A DNA stretch of 64,000 nucleotides from Calliopum simillimum (taxonomy: Eukaryota > Arthropoda > Insecta > Diptera > Lauxaniidae). Location: contig OX638368.1 of assembly GCA_951812925.1 (NCBI GenBank), forward strand, positions 149,220,492-149,284,491, given 5' to 3'. Shown here one piece after another: positions 36,052 through 46,403 of the stretch; the first letter of the stretch is position 1; every line of letters starts with the position of its first letter. The translations under genes and the position numbers were made by a program. Under the pieces are notes generated by a model, which had not been told where the DNA came from, made no database searches, and was given only the letters and a program-made list of their open reading frames with translations.

Positions 36052-36450
36052 CAAGGGTGTCAGCGTTTTCAAATCACTGAGTCAAGCGCAGTCAGCGCAA
36101 AATTTTGGCTTTTACAATAACTTCACATTCCTCGAACTACAACAATCGCAAAATCTATTTTTTGCTGGTTTTTTGGTGGCTCGCTTGCAACAACAACAAT
36201 ATTTCAATAATTTTTTAAATTTCTGAGAACTACAACACACACGAAAAATGTTTATTGTTTTTTTAGAGTGCGAAACAACAAAAACATTTTTTCATAAATA
36301 TTTTAATTCCGCGAATTTTGACGAGCTCAAAATAAACAACAAACATTGTAAGTGTGTTGTAGTTCTCAGATATTTAAAAAATTATTGAAATATTCTTGTT
36401 TTTGTAGGCGAGCCGAATTGGCTCACTTTTGTTCTACGCTGACACCCTTG
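36052..36450. mobile_element. hAT-like MITE, 399 bp, 8-bp target duplication
   Basis: The ends CAAGGGTGTCAGCG and CGCTGACACCCTTG are perfectly inverted. CTTTATGG is duplicated exactly at 36044-36051 and 36451-36458. An 8-bp duplication and a CA-rich GGGTG terminus are hallmarks of hAT. An internal inverted pair reads TCTGAGAACTACAACACAC. The frame 35969-36226 across it is not a gene. Confidence 0.92.
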
Positions 36451-36458
36451 CTTTATGG

Positions 36459-38197
36459 TACTACTTAAAAATCCTAAATGAGAGGTTTCCGCGGAATTTA
36501 CACGCTATTTAGATCAAAATTATAAATAAATAAACTAAATAATACATTGTAGTCACGGGTGGTCAAAACATTTTTTAAACCTCAAGTTGCATCATTCTGA
36601 AAATTTGTATATTTTCTTATTCAGGGTACTTTTCTTATCATATTAAAAAAATAATAAGAATATATGTCGGGCGCTTATTTTAAATCGAATTTTCCGTTTT
36701 AGGCAAAGTTGTGTGAAGTCAAAAATAACATGCGAAAACTAAAATCAATAAATAATAACTCTTATATACTTTGTATTTTTTGTAAAGGAGTGATTTGTAC
36801 CCGAAGATCTTGTTTCTACAGCTAACAGTTTGTGCACTAGGGTCCGATTTTTGTAAAAAAAATCTAACTTTTAGATACTTTTGTTTTTAAGAAACATTTT
36901 TACATTGTATTTTTAAAATTTACCCAAAATTTTAGTAAAAACCTAAAGAACAAGTTAAGAGCTTTTGAACATGGTCTTCCAAATAGAAATCGGCTAAAAC
37001 TTACGCAAGATTTAAGAGTTATAAGAGGGAGATATTAGAGAATTTTTTTATTGTAAAGATATGATTTTTAGTTATTTTTTTATATCACAGAGTGTATAAA
37101 AACGGTCATGTCTCGCGAAATTTTTAACCGATTTCTATTCACGTTTGAAAGCCTATGACTTCTTCTTAAGTTTCTTATCAAAATTTTGAGAAAATTTGCA
37201 AAGAAAAAAATTAAAAGTTCGCAGCAAAATAAAAATTTCTAAAAATTCGATTTTTTTATCACAAAAATTGTCTTCTAGTGCACAAATTGTTAGCTGTAGA
37301 AACAAGATCTTCAGGAACAAAATATATCAAATTGTATGTCCTACAGATTTTGGAATATAACTGTGCACATTTGGAATCGTTTTTATTGTATACACTCTCT
37401 CATATTCAAAAAAAAAAGGCGTTTTTGACAAAAATTTAAAAATATCGGAAGTCTCAGGCTGAAATTCGCAAGGAAACCAAAAACTAATTTTGACAATCTT
37501 GGTTTTGAAAAATGCACCGTTTATCACTCTTTGACGTAGTGTAGTACACATAAAAAAGTTTAAAGTTTTGGATGCAAAATATACTGTGAAACAAAAATAC
37601 CCAAAATCACGCCTTTACAAAAAATACAAAGATTTTCGTTTTAAAGACTATGTTTGAAAACCCTTAACTTTTCCATTAGTTTCCAATTAAAATTTTGGGT
37701 ATATTTTTAAACAAAAACATAAAAAGGTCGCTTTTTCATAATATACAATTATTTTTAACAAATTTCGGCCTCTAGCGGGGAACCGTTTACTTTTAGAATA
37801 AAGATTTGAAAGCAAAACTATAGGATATTAGATTTCCTACATTTATTGAGGTCTAAAGAGTTTGTGTGTGTCTTGTATATTGAGTTATAGGAAAAAAACC
37901 GTTTTTTGAATCAAAAATTTTTAACTTCTTCCGGGACTTCCATAGGGTAAACTTCACCGTAGAGCAATAAGAAAAAACAAAAAATGTAGAAAATTTATCC
38001 CTTTCAAAGATTTATGATGAATTACTGCCAATAATTTCGTTATTTTTGAGATAAGTTAAAAAAACCGTGAAAAAATAATGATTTTTGTCGTTTTGACCAA
38101 AACTAAGTATGCAGCCTTTGTTATAAGACCTGTTCCTAAGATACTCTTTGATGCAACGTGCAATTTTCGCATTATTTCGAAAAAGTGCTGCACCCTA
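36459..38197. mobile_element. hAT-like fold-back family J, second copy (left end unclear)
   Basis: From about 36770 the sequence is related to 53631-55751, with inner inverted blocks (about 36802-36870 against 37230-37320). The right end is CTGCACCCTA at 38188-38197, the same terminus as the other copy. The 8 bp after it (ATGTTGAA) correspond inverted to TTAAACAT at 1444-1451 in the other duplication arm, which looks like the unoccupied site. The left terminus was not found. Confidence 0.6.
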
Positions 38198-38298
38198 ATG
38201 TTGAAGTTATTTGTTAGATTCTTCTTAACGCTATGGACCTAGTTGGTCTATGTGTGGTTTTTTCTCACGCAATTACCGCCACCCTAACATAACTTGTT

Positions 38299-38519
38299 TG
38301 TTTAAACCTTCGATAGCCAGCGGAATAAAACACAACAATTATTGTGGAAAAAGGAACTATGTCCAAAAAACCACATTTATTCACAGCACACAAAAGCACA
38401 CAATAAAAGCACAACTTTACATCACAATAGCTCAAATAATACTGATACATTATACAAATATGAAAATACATTTTGTTGATTCTCTGAGAAAAACTCGTAT
38501 ACAGGGTGTATACGATACA
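38299..38519 (-). repeat. 3' LTR of the BEL/Pao element
   Basis: 221 bp, no difference from 43817-44037 seen. Begins with TG and ends with CA when read on the minus strand. Confidence 0.93.
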
Positions 38520-38574
38520 GTGCCCGCAAAAACCAGCAGGTTTTTAATAATGATGCCCATCTCAATTAATTTGC

Positions 38575-38904
38575 TCAGATGGCTCGTCTGCAGTTTTGAC
38601 AGATAAAATACAGATTTTCTGCACGGGTCGCTTCAATCGATTTAGCGTTTGCATCACAACTGATATAGATCCTTCCCAGAGACCATTGTTCTGGGGGAAA
38701 TACTTCGCTCTTGATGCTTAAGTTATAATACACTTCTCGCCCTTGACACTTCTCACACACCATTTTCAGCTCTTTATTCGCACCAACAAAAGATGTACCA
38801 TTATCGCTGCAAATTCGCTCACAACGCCTTCGTCTGCAAATAAAACGCTCATAGCAAGCAATAAAAGATAAATAAGTTAAATCTGTCATAGTATCAATGT
38901 GCAC
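38575..38904 (-). pseudogene. BEL/Pao integrase remnant
   Basis: A 109-aa frame contains CSDNGTSFVGANKEL, with the second catalytic Asp of the integrase, and FPPEQWSLGRI followed by a Cys-rich end, resembling the BEL/Pao integrase C-terminus. The upstream Asp and the Glu motif are not present in order; the two motifs are brought too close, implying an internal deletion of the DDE core. Confidence 0.75.
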
Positions 38905-39589
38905 TGCTCGTGTCTTTAAACAAGCAACATAAGCTACCTAACATTTTTTATTAAATACTACCTACTTAAACAACCATTTAAGGACAAAATTTACAATCAT
39001 TATCTAAACCTGTATGTAAGAAAGGTTTACCAATTCTTACTCTTTTTCTCACATTTTGCAATATATCGCGCACAAATTACAGTTTGCTCCATAATCACGT
39101 TCTCCAAAACTAATGTCTTGCAAATTGCATCAGTACTTACACAGCACCATGCATTTTCGCTCTATCTCATTAGGCACATCAGCTCTGTTATTCTGCTGCC
39201 CACTCTTATTATTTAAAATGGAATTCAAAAATTCAATTGAACTCCTATGCTGCACATGTTTTTTTTTTCTTTTATCACGGGTATTCATTTCGCAAAGTCT
39301 TTCTCTTTTTCTTTTTTCAGCAGAACTTCAATTATTCTTTTCTCATCTCTCGAAGGGCAAGCACCTGTTTCCCATTGCGCTTCGATTGTCACTCATTAGC
39401 TTTATGCCTGGCTCCATCGATAAATTTTAGCACAAATGCTAAAATATCTATAACATTCTCCAAGCTGTGCGCATTCTCCAATCTGACAGCCCAGCCGATA
39501 GCCGGAATATATATTTGCATGTATATGATCATATTTTAATATAATGCTGAGCACATTCAATTCAGCCTACATACCTTCTGACCAGAAAT

Positions 39590-39970
39590 TCTAAAATTTA
39601 CTCCACTCTTTTGGAGCATACAAATACTTTTCATAATCGACTATCCCTTTTGAAGACAAACCTCGGCTCAATAAATTATCCGAGCTATGAATATTTGGCG
39701 TTAACATTTGGCCAATCTCACTGTTGCTCATAATTTATGATAAGGAACCACTTGTGAATCGCACCGCAGGAAGTATTCACAACCTGCCCAGCCTATTTCC
39801 TCCAGCACTTTAGTCAGAAGTTGAACCAACAATCTTGCGCCAAACACTCTAATCTTGACACTGTTTCCATTTCCTACAGTGTTGCACTCGCTTTTGATGC
39901 TTAAAGTTTCACTGAAACTTATATGCTTTGCTCCATTGTCACATAAATCACTGCACCATATATGATGCAT
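39590..39970 (-). pseudogene. BEL/Pao RNase H-like remnant
   Basis: The minus strand encodes ARLLVQLLTKVLEEIGW followed by CDSQVV, the RNase H pattern of BEL elements. After an in-frame stop comes DNLLSRGLSSKGI with a later PKEWSKF, matching the conserved stretch downstream of RNase H. Stops and substitutions show it is inactive. Confidence 0.7.
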
Positions 39971-40140
39971 CGGAAAACCATGTATCTGAACCTTTGTGCC
40001 CGCAATCCACCTGCTAATTATGAAATTTTCAAAATAGCAAATTCTTTCTCCAGCGCTATTCTATCTCATAATGAACATTTTTGCTTAATCCCTACTAATT
40101 TTCCATATAAAAAGCTCAAAATCACCGCTCTTCAAAAAAG

Positions 40141-40319
40141 CAGTGACCATATCTCTTACTAAAGTAAGCGCCAATTTCTCTGTATATGCACCCATTGCAC
40201 AATCATGCATTTAAAAATCTTGCTGTATTATATCAGTAGCCAAAAAGAATTCCTCTTCGGCCACTCTTGCATATTGAATCAAAGCTCCTACTGCGCTCTG
40301 TGTAGATGATGTCATACCA
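40141..40319 (-). pseudogene. BEL/Pao reverse transcriptase remnant
   Basis: The minus strand reads YGMTSSTQSAVGALIQYA, then ATDIIQQDF-stop-MHD where BEL polymerases have DFYVDD. Thus the catalytic Tyr is a stop codon and the first Asp is lost. Order (RT, RNase H, integrase) along the minus strand is that of a pol gene. Confidence 0.75.
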
Positions 40320-42960
40320 TATGTCATAACTGTCAACCAATATTAATGCAATGTGTCGACCTTAACATTATCTTAATATCAGCATAAATCGCAATTGTAT
40401 ACCTTCTAAAACGCATAATTAAATGAAAAAGGTTTTTCAACATCTTATCAAACAATTGCTTAGATTCAAAGGCACGCCTGTTTCAGTCAAACCGTTTACA
40501 ACAAAGACCACTCTAAATTTCATGACGCAATAATGAGGAACATAATATAGCAAATTACCTTGCTCTGCTCTACCAGTGTCTTTTCTCAAATGCTTAAGCT
40601 GGTCATATTTTCATAAAAGCAATATGAGTATTTTGCTTCAATGCACAATCCTTCTCCAATCGCTTCTCTTAAAACATTTATCCATTCAAATATTCAATTA
40701 TTCTTTTTTAAAGAAATCGTTACTGTAAAAAGCCCTAAACTATCTCAAGAATATGTTTACAAAAATTGTCTTTGGATATTTGTTCTTCTTCTTCTGATCT
40801 CAAATGTTTTAGCTCAGCAACTTGATCTAGTTGCCAAAACCGCAGCAATATCTCATCTAAATGTCCATTATTAGTGCACTCTACAGAAGCCATATTCGCC
40901 TCCTGTATTTGCTCTTGCTCAAAAATAATTTCTCAAAATGCGACAATAAAACCGTAGCTCCATTCTCATCGTGCAAACTCATCGCTCTAACCGTTCTACC
41001 CTTTGCTAGCAGAAGAAGAAAAATAATAAATAAATATATTTATAAATAATAATAAATTTAAACAATTATTGGAACACTCGGAGTACATTTCAGCATCATG
41101 CCTAGTTCTTTTTGTTTCAAATGGCGTTCATTTTAGAAAATTTTGGTTTTTAGATCCATCCCTTAGCCAGATATTTGACTAATTTTTTGTTTGGTTGTAA
41201 GCTGTATGTTAGCAACACGTTTCTCTATAAATTTGTGCAGACAAAGCATACTGTTGTGCAGCTCCATGGCACATACTGGCTATAATTTTCTCCGAAGCAC
41301 TGCTCGCAGTTGGCAAATTTCTCGATTGATCTCACATATTACATGAAGCGAATTGCCTTTTAGGATTCTGCTCTCTCAAGTTATAAACAAAGCCTGCCGC
41401 TCTGTTATACTCCCATTAACGCGCTGTCTCTCACTTATATTATATTCTATTGAGCTGAAAGCGCTCTTTTAATTTCTGTTAACGCAGAAAAAGTTTCTCG
41501 AACAATCGATTACATTTGTTGAAAATTTAATTGATGTCCTTATCTATTTTGATATCTAATGGAAGAATAATAAAAATATTAAAAAGGAAAAATAATGCCT
41601 GCATAAATTTATCCTATTCCTTTAATTTTATATAAAGTGCCAAAACCTTTACCATCATTGTGAGTTTTATGTAATATTTTGTGCCTATGTGCCACTGTGA
41701 GTGATTGCCTTTGCCTCGCACACAAATTCATTTGAGTTCGCATCATATACGATACAAACTCTCTTGCTCTATTGCGTTTCGCTCTTTAAAACGTCTTATT
41801 ATTTATAATTTTATTGCACACATACAAGCCCATATCAATTTGACATGAACTAATTTGCACTATAGCTCTTGGTACCATTTGCTCTTGGTCATCTTGCTCT
41901 TGCACAATTTACTCTCTTTGAATATCGGTGACGATACCCAAAAATGACCAATATGCTCTACCTATTTTCATAACATGCATGTTACTACTTGCTAAGAATC
42001 TGTGAGTGTGAAAAACGCATAAGAAGCCGCTGCTTCACTGTAACAGAAACATGATCAACGCATTTGATCAATTTCATCCACCCTAATAAACAAACAATGT
42101 GTTTGTATAAACAAAAAAAAAAAAAACGCACGAAAAGACGCTACCTCACATTTGCCTGCGTTTCTCTTCTTTCTGTTCTACACATAAGCCTCAAAAGAAA
42201 GAGAAAATAGAATAAAAAAATAAAAGCCCTTTTACGCATACAAAAAACAGTACACGCACTCTCAATTTCTATGCACTCACACTCACAACTATGATGCTGC
42301 AAGCAAAACGCACACACGCACTCAAAGCAATCTGCTCATGTCGCTTTTGTTATTCTTTATCAAAAACTAAATGCACAATATTTGTCACAGAATCTATTAT
42401 AAAATTGTAAACTCTTTACAAAATTATTATCACGCACTATGCCCTAGCTCTACACTTCACAGTTCTTAGCATAAACGCAAAAAATTGATCGCAAAAAAGG
42501 CAAACAAATCAAAACAAAAAAGCCGCAAAATTTCTCACATTGACGCCGCACTGTCGTCGACATTGCTCAAGGCACTCACAGTGATTTCAATAAAAAACTC
42601 ACAATAGCACTTTTTAAAATATAATACTCACAAATTATTATTGTTTTATGCATTTTGCAGAAATATAGTTAGTATTTATTATTAACTAAAACATCGAATG
42701 ACGCAATCGCATTTGCTCGCTCATTTTTTCTGACATCACAGCGCCAGTATACTTCTCCTTCTCTCCGCACAGCCACTCAACTAAGTGATGTTCTCTTCAG
42801 TACAGCGGTCTTCTCAGTAACAATTCCTCTCATGCCAAACTCACATATACATATTTAATATTTGAAATTAACCCAACAGAAAATTTCGATGCGCATCCCC
42901 AAGATGCAATAGCGATGCGCGTCCCTCTCGCATCCAAAGAGCTGATTTGTATGCGCATAT
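40320..42960 (-). other. BEL/Pao interior without recognisable coding sequence
   Basis: This would hold gag, protease and the start of RT in an autonomous element. Frames are short and no zinc knuckle or protease motif was seen. The composition is rich in CA and CTC, as in the untranslated or decayed interior of a non-autonomous derivative. Confidence 0.5.
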
Positions 42961-43140
42961 TTTCTGCGCTATAGGTAGCGAGAGCGAAGCGCATCCAAAG
43001 AGCATTTCTGAATGCGAGAGCGACGCGCATCCAAAGAGCATTTCTGGTAGCGAGAGCGATGCGCATCCAAAGAGCATTTCTGGATGCGAGAGCGATGCGC
43101 ATCCAAAGAGCATTTCTGGTAGCGAGAACGATGCGCTTTC
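42960..43140. repeat. 36-bp minisatellite, array 1 (about 5 units)
   Basis: The unit GAGAGCGATGCGCATCC-AAAGAGCATTTCTGGTAGC is 36 bp and keeps all frames open. Lies near the 5' LTR of the BEL element. Confidence 0.9.
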
Positions 43141-43194
43141 GGTCACGTATTAACGTACAAAACAAAATAAATCAATAAGTCGTCTTCGTAAGAG

Positions 43195-43435
43195 CGCGAT
43201 GATAGAGCAGTGGTCTAGCGACTGGCACTGCGATTGAGAATTGTAGCAACCGTGAGGTCCTCGGTTCAACTCCGGCCCAGACCTAACACAAAAGTTTTCA
43301 ACTTGCAATTTTTCAATTAGAATTAATTTAGTAAAATAAAAATAATTATAATTACATCAAAAAAAAATAATTGTCTGATGTGTCTTTGTTGACGAAAGAC
43401 GTAAAATTTCAATTAAAAATTAATTTTTTAAATAT
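43195..43435 (+). mobile_element. tRNA-headed SINE-like element, third copy, decayed
   Basis: Head with A-box-like GATAGAGCAGTGGTCTAGCG (about 43209-43228) and B-box GGTTCAACTCC (43263-43273), then the same AT-rich body as 25712-25790. The hammerhead is damaged: CTGATGT replaces CTGATGA at 43375-43381. Stem II GTCTTT/AAAGAC survives (43382-43387 and 43395-43400), but about 105 bp after it, including the cleavage site, are deleted. It separates the two 36-bp arrays. Confidence 0.75.
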
Positions 43436-43449
43436 TTTTATTGTCATCC

Positions 43450-43575
43450 AAAAAGCATCCAAAGAGCATTTCTGAATGCGAGAGCGATGCGCATCCAAAG
43501 AGCATTTCTGGTAGCGAGAGCGATGCGCATCCAAAGAGCATTTCTGGTAACGAGAGCGAAGCGCTTCGTTCCAAT
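43450..43575. repeat. 36-bp minisatellite, array 2 (about 3.5 units)
   Basis: Same unit and orientation as array 1; presumably one array split by the SINE-like insertion at 43195-43435. Confidence 0.85.
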
Positions 43576-43816
43576 GACATGCCAATGTTAATTTCAGCGC
43601 TTTTGGCAACGAGAGAGATGCGCTTCACTGCTGCTTTAGAGCGCTTCAGAAGCGGTATTGATGCGCTCCATTCCCCATTGGGTAAATATGACGCTACGCA
43701 TACATCCACAATGAAATTTCACAATTTTCAACGATTTTTCTAGAATTAACTTCTAGAAATTTTGCACTTCGCCAGAAAATTTTTTTTTTTTTTAATTTAT
43801 CCGCTCGAATGACCAA

Positions 43817-44037
43817 TGTTTAAACCTTCGATAGCCAGCGGAATAAAACACAACAATTATTGTGGAAAAAGGAACTATGTCCAAAAAACCACATTTATTC
43901 ACAGCACACAAAAGCACACAATAAAAGCACAACTTTACATCACAATAGCTCAAATAATACTGATACATTATACAAATATGAAAATACATTTTGTTGATTC
44001 TCTGAGAAAAACTCGTATACAGGGTGTATACGATACA
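43817..44037 (-). repeat. 5' LTR of the BEL/Pao element
   Basis: 221 bp, no difference from the 3' LTR seen. A TGG-initial primer-binding candidate lies just inside, at about 43801-43815 (complement). Confidence 0.93.
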
Positions 44038-44309
44038 TTGTTAGATTCTCTCCCTAGTATTTATGCAAAATTAAACAAATTGTTGTATTTAAGTTCCAAA
44101 ATACTTATATATAATATTCTGTTCTTCCATTTCATTCAATTTCACTTATTTTTAGACTATCTTTTTGAAAACTTTTTTCAACAGTTGTGCAATCAAATGG
44201 CGTGTTAAGCTCAGAAGGGCAGTCATAATGAAATATTTATAAGTCTAAAATCTTTCAATGAATGCAATATTTTTTTATTTATTTATATGTTAGTCTTTAA
44301 TTTCACACA

Positions 44310-45221
44310 TTATATGCCAGAGTTGTTGTAAATCCAATCACGGAAATAGGTGACACGTGCGAAGGCTACTGGGTATCCCTTAGTGCAACCAGCAGAAGAA
44401 CCATAAGAAGTGATACCAATTTGCTGACCATTATAAGCAGCGGGGCCACCAGAGTCGCCATTGCAGGTAGATGTTCCAGCTGAGGTTGAAAGGCAAATAA
44501 CACCGCTGTTGACTGAAGAACTGCCATAAGTATTTTGACATTCGGAATTGGTGATGACAACGGCATTAGCGTACATCAAATTGGAAGCAACAGAAGATGC
44601 TATCGAATAAAAGTAAAAGAAAAACATAAGATATAAATATGCGAGCATGATTTTATGTTAAGCAAAACTCACAATCAGATGTCTTGCCCCATCCAGAAAT
44701 AACAACAGTATTTCCAGCATAGGTTGAGTATGAACTAGCTCTAGCTGGTAATGGGATATTTCTGATGGTAGTACTGTAGGTTACAGAATCAATCTTGATA
44801 AGTGCGATATCGTTGGTAATAGTAGATGAGGAATATCCTGAATGTTTAGTAATAGCATTTGCTACAAATTTGCGAGCGGTACCTGCGGTACGAGCAGTAG
44901 CACCTAAGTAGGCTGTTCCTCCAACGGTATTTCTAATAGGAGAAATAAGTAAAATAAATTGTTAATTCAAATGCACATCACTTACCCATGGACACAATGA
45001 GCAGCAGTCAAAACTACTGTGTTTGAAATCAAAGAACCACCGCACCATGCACCATTGAGTGATAGACCAACTTGATAGGGAAATTGACCGGCTGAAGCTG
45101 TTTTGCCACCAATAATGCGGCCCTGGCTTCCTTCGTCTAGGGGAATGTCCCTGAAAGGAACTGGTGTCTCATATGCAGAGGCCGTAGCCAAAGCCAAAAC
45201 AAGAATTGCTAGAAACTTCAT
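44310..45221 (-). CDS. Secreted chymotrypsin-like (Jonah-type) serine protease, copy 2
   Basis: Exons in transcription order are 45221-44986, 44932-44673 and 44599-44310; introns of 53 and 73 bp with the same splice sites as copy 1. The 261-aa protein is identical to copy 1: signal peptide 1-16, activation site R35|IIGG, triad His75, Asp120, Ser215. The few SNPs within the gene are silent or intronic, e.g. GGT to GGC at the Gly before the catalytic Asp-Ser pair. Its 3' flank (about 44165-44308), in contrast, matches copy 3 exactly and differs from copy 1, a sign of gene conversion. Poly(A) signals, as complements, are at 44274-44283. Divergent orientation to copy 3. Confidence 0.95.
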
Positions 45222-45251
45222 AACGATCAATTTCAAAGTGCAGACCAAACT

Positions 45252-45368
45252 AATGAAGCTTAATGCGAATGAGAGCGTTTTTATAGCTGTTCGAAGCAAT
45301 GGTAATGACGCAACAAACTATTCAATTAAACCCATGGCTATCAACAATTTTGATAATGGCTATGATAA
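45252..45368 (-). promoter_or_regulatory. Promoter of protease copy 2
   Basis: Mirror of the copy 1 promoter: GATA-type sites at 45338-45368, TATAAAAA at 45278-45285, TCATT initiator at 45252-45256. It differs from copy 1 by a C-to-T change between the GATA cluster and the TATA box. Confidence 0.75.
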
Positions 45369-45470
45369 TGCAATGGGTTTGTTTTGCTAAAATTTGAAGT
45401 TTATATTTGCAGATGTATGTGCAGAAACATATCGATACATCTAACGTAAAAGTTTGTAACTCAAGCACTA

Positions 45471-45830
45471 AGGAACGATAGAATGACCAGTATGTTTTAA
45501 GTAGGCGGTGTCATCTAAATGGGAAAAACGCTTTTACGGCCAAACCACTGCATCGATGCTTATTAAATTTGGTTTGGAGATAAAGTTAACTATAAGGAAC
45601 TATAAAATGACCATTATGCTTTAGGTGCGCGATGCTAGGCCCCTAAATTGAAAAACCCCTCTCACGGCTAAGCCAGTGCATCGCTTTTCATGAATTTGTG
45701 TATAGAGATATGGCTAACTCTTAGGAACGAGAGTATGAATTTTATGTTTTACAGTGCGCGGTGCCACACGCTCACTGCATTGATTTTTATGAATTTTGGT
45801 GTAGAGATAGAATGAACAGGACGGAAAGAT
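45471..45830. repeat. Degenerate tandem repeat, about 125-bp unit, three units
   Basis: Units begin AGGAACGATAGAATGACC (45471), AGGAACTATAAAATGACC (45595) and AGGAACGAGAGTATGA (45723); each ends with a GCATCGAT/GCATTGAT-containing part. It lies between the promoters of copies 2 and 3. No function is evident. Confidence 0.7.
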
Positions 45831-46403
45831 ATCAAAAACTTTTTGCTCTTTAGCAGGAGTAAAACACCTCTTAGTGTAAAGCACGCTATTGCGACTAATC
45901 TGTGCACCGATTTTTATGATGTTTGTTTCGTATATCAAATAAGACAGGACAATGGCTTTCTATTTAAATAATAAAAAATATAATAAAAAATCATTCAATT
46001 TTTATGCATTTTGTACATACATATGTAGGTTTTAGATATTGTTAAAATTTTTTGATCTTGTGACTTTTTTTTTTAATAAGCTCATTGATTGGAACAATTG
46101 CTTGATATATGAGTTGTCTTGTTTCAAAACCAGACATCTGCCAAAAAACCGAAAATTGATTTCGAAATTTTAAATTAAAATATGTATAAAAAATCTATTA
46201 TTTACATGAACAAAAAACACTTTAAGTCAAATTAGCCGATTTTAAAGTTTTTTTTTTAAATATCCTCTCATTTTTTTTGAAAACTACGTGTTTATGTCAT
46301 TTGAATCTTTTTGAACGAAAAACATCAATTCATTTTGATTATGAAAATAGTGACATACGAGTACAGGATACTTCAATTCAATGGCTTTTGTATAACTGTC
46401 TAT

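Larger units (their letters stand above)
38299..44037 (-). mobile_element. BEL/Pao LTR retrotransposon, non-autonomous, recent insertion
   Basis: Two 221-bp LTRs, identical in my reading, bound 5.3 kb. On the minus strand each begins TGTATCG and ends AAACA. TTGTT is duplicated at 38294-38298 and 44038-44042, and the empty site exists at 1368-1372. A TGG-initial primer-binding candidate (TGGTCATTCGAGCGG on the minus strand) starts one base inside the 5' LTR. The internal region carries only decayed reverse transcriptase, RNase H and integrase. Identical LTRs with a dead pol suggest mobilisation in trans by a related active element. Confidence 0.92.
38201..45391. repeat. Right arm of large inverted duplication carrying protease copy 2
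   Basis: Inverted relative to 1-1450 and expanded by the BEL insertion. The homologous parts are 38201-38298 and 44038-45391. At the left the homology ends at a hAT-like element terminus; at the right it continues to the equivalent of window base 1, so the true arm end is unknown. Confidence 0.9.

Noticed and set aside
39113..39539. Overlapping plus-strand frames of 100-105 codons
   Set aside because: They lie antisense to a decayed BEL/Pao pol gene and show no domain.
42830..43743. Repetitive frames with 12-residue units as possible structural proteins
   Set aside because: They come from a 36-bp minisatellite within a dead retrotransposon, on both strands.
44310..45221. Copy 2 as a processed or dead pseudogene
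   Set aside because: Introns, splice sites, promoter and complete frame are all intact and the protein equals copy 1.
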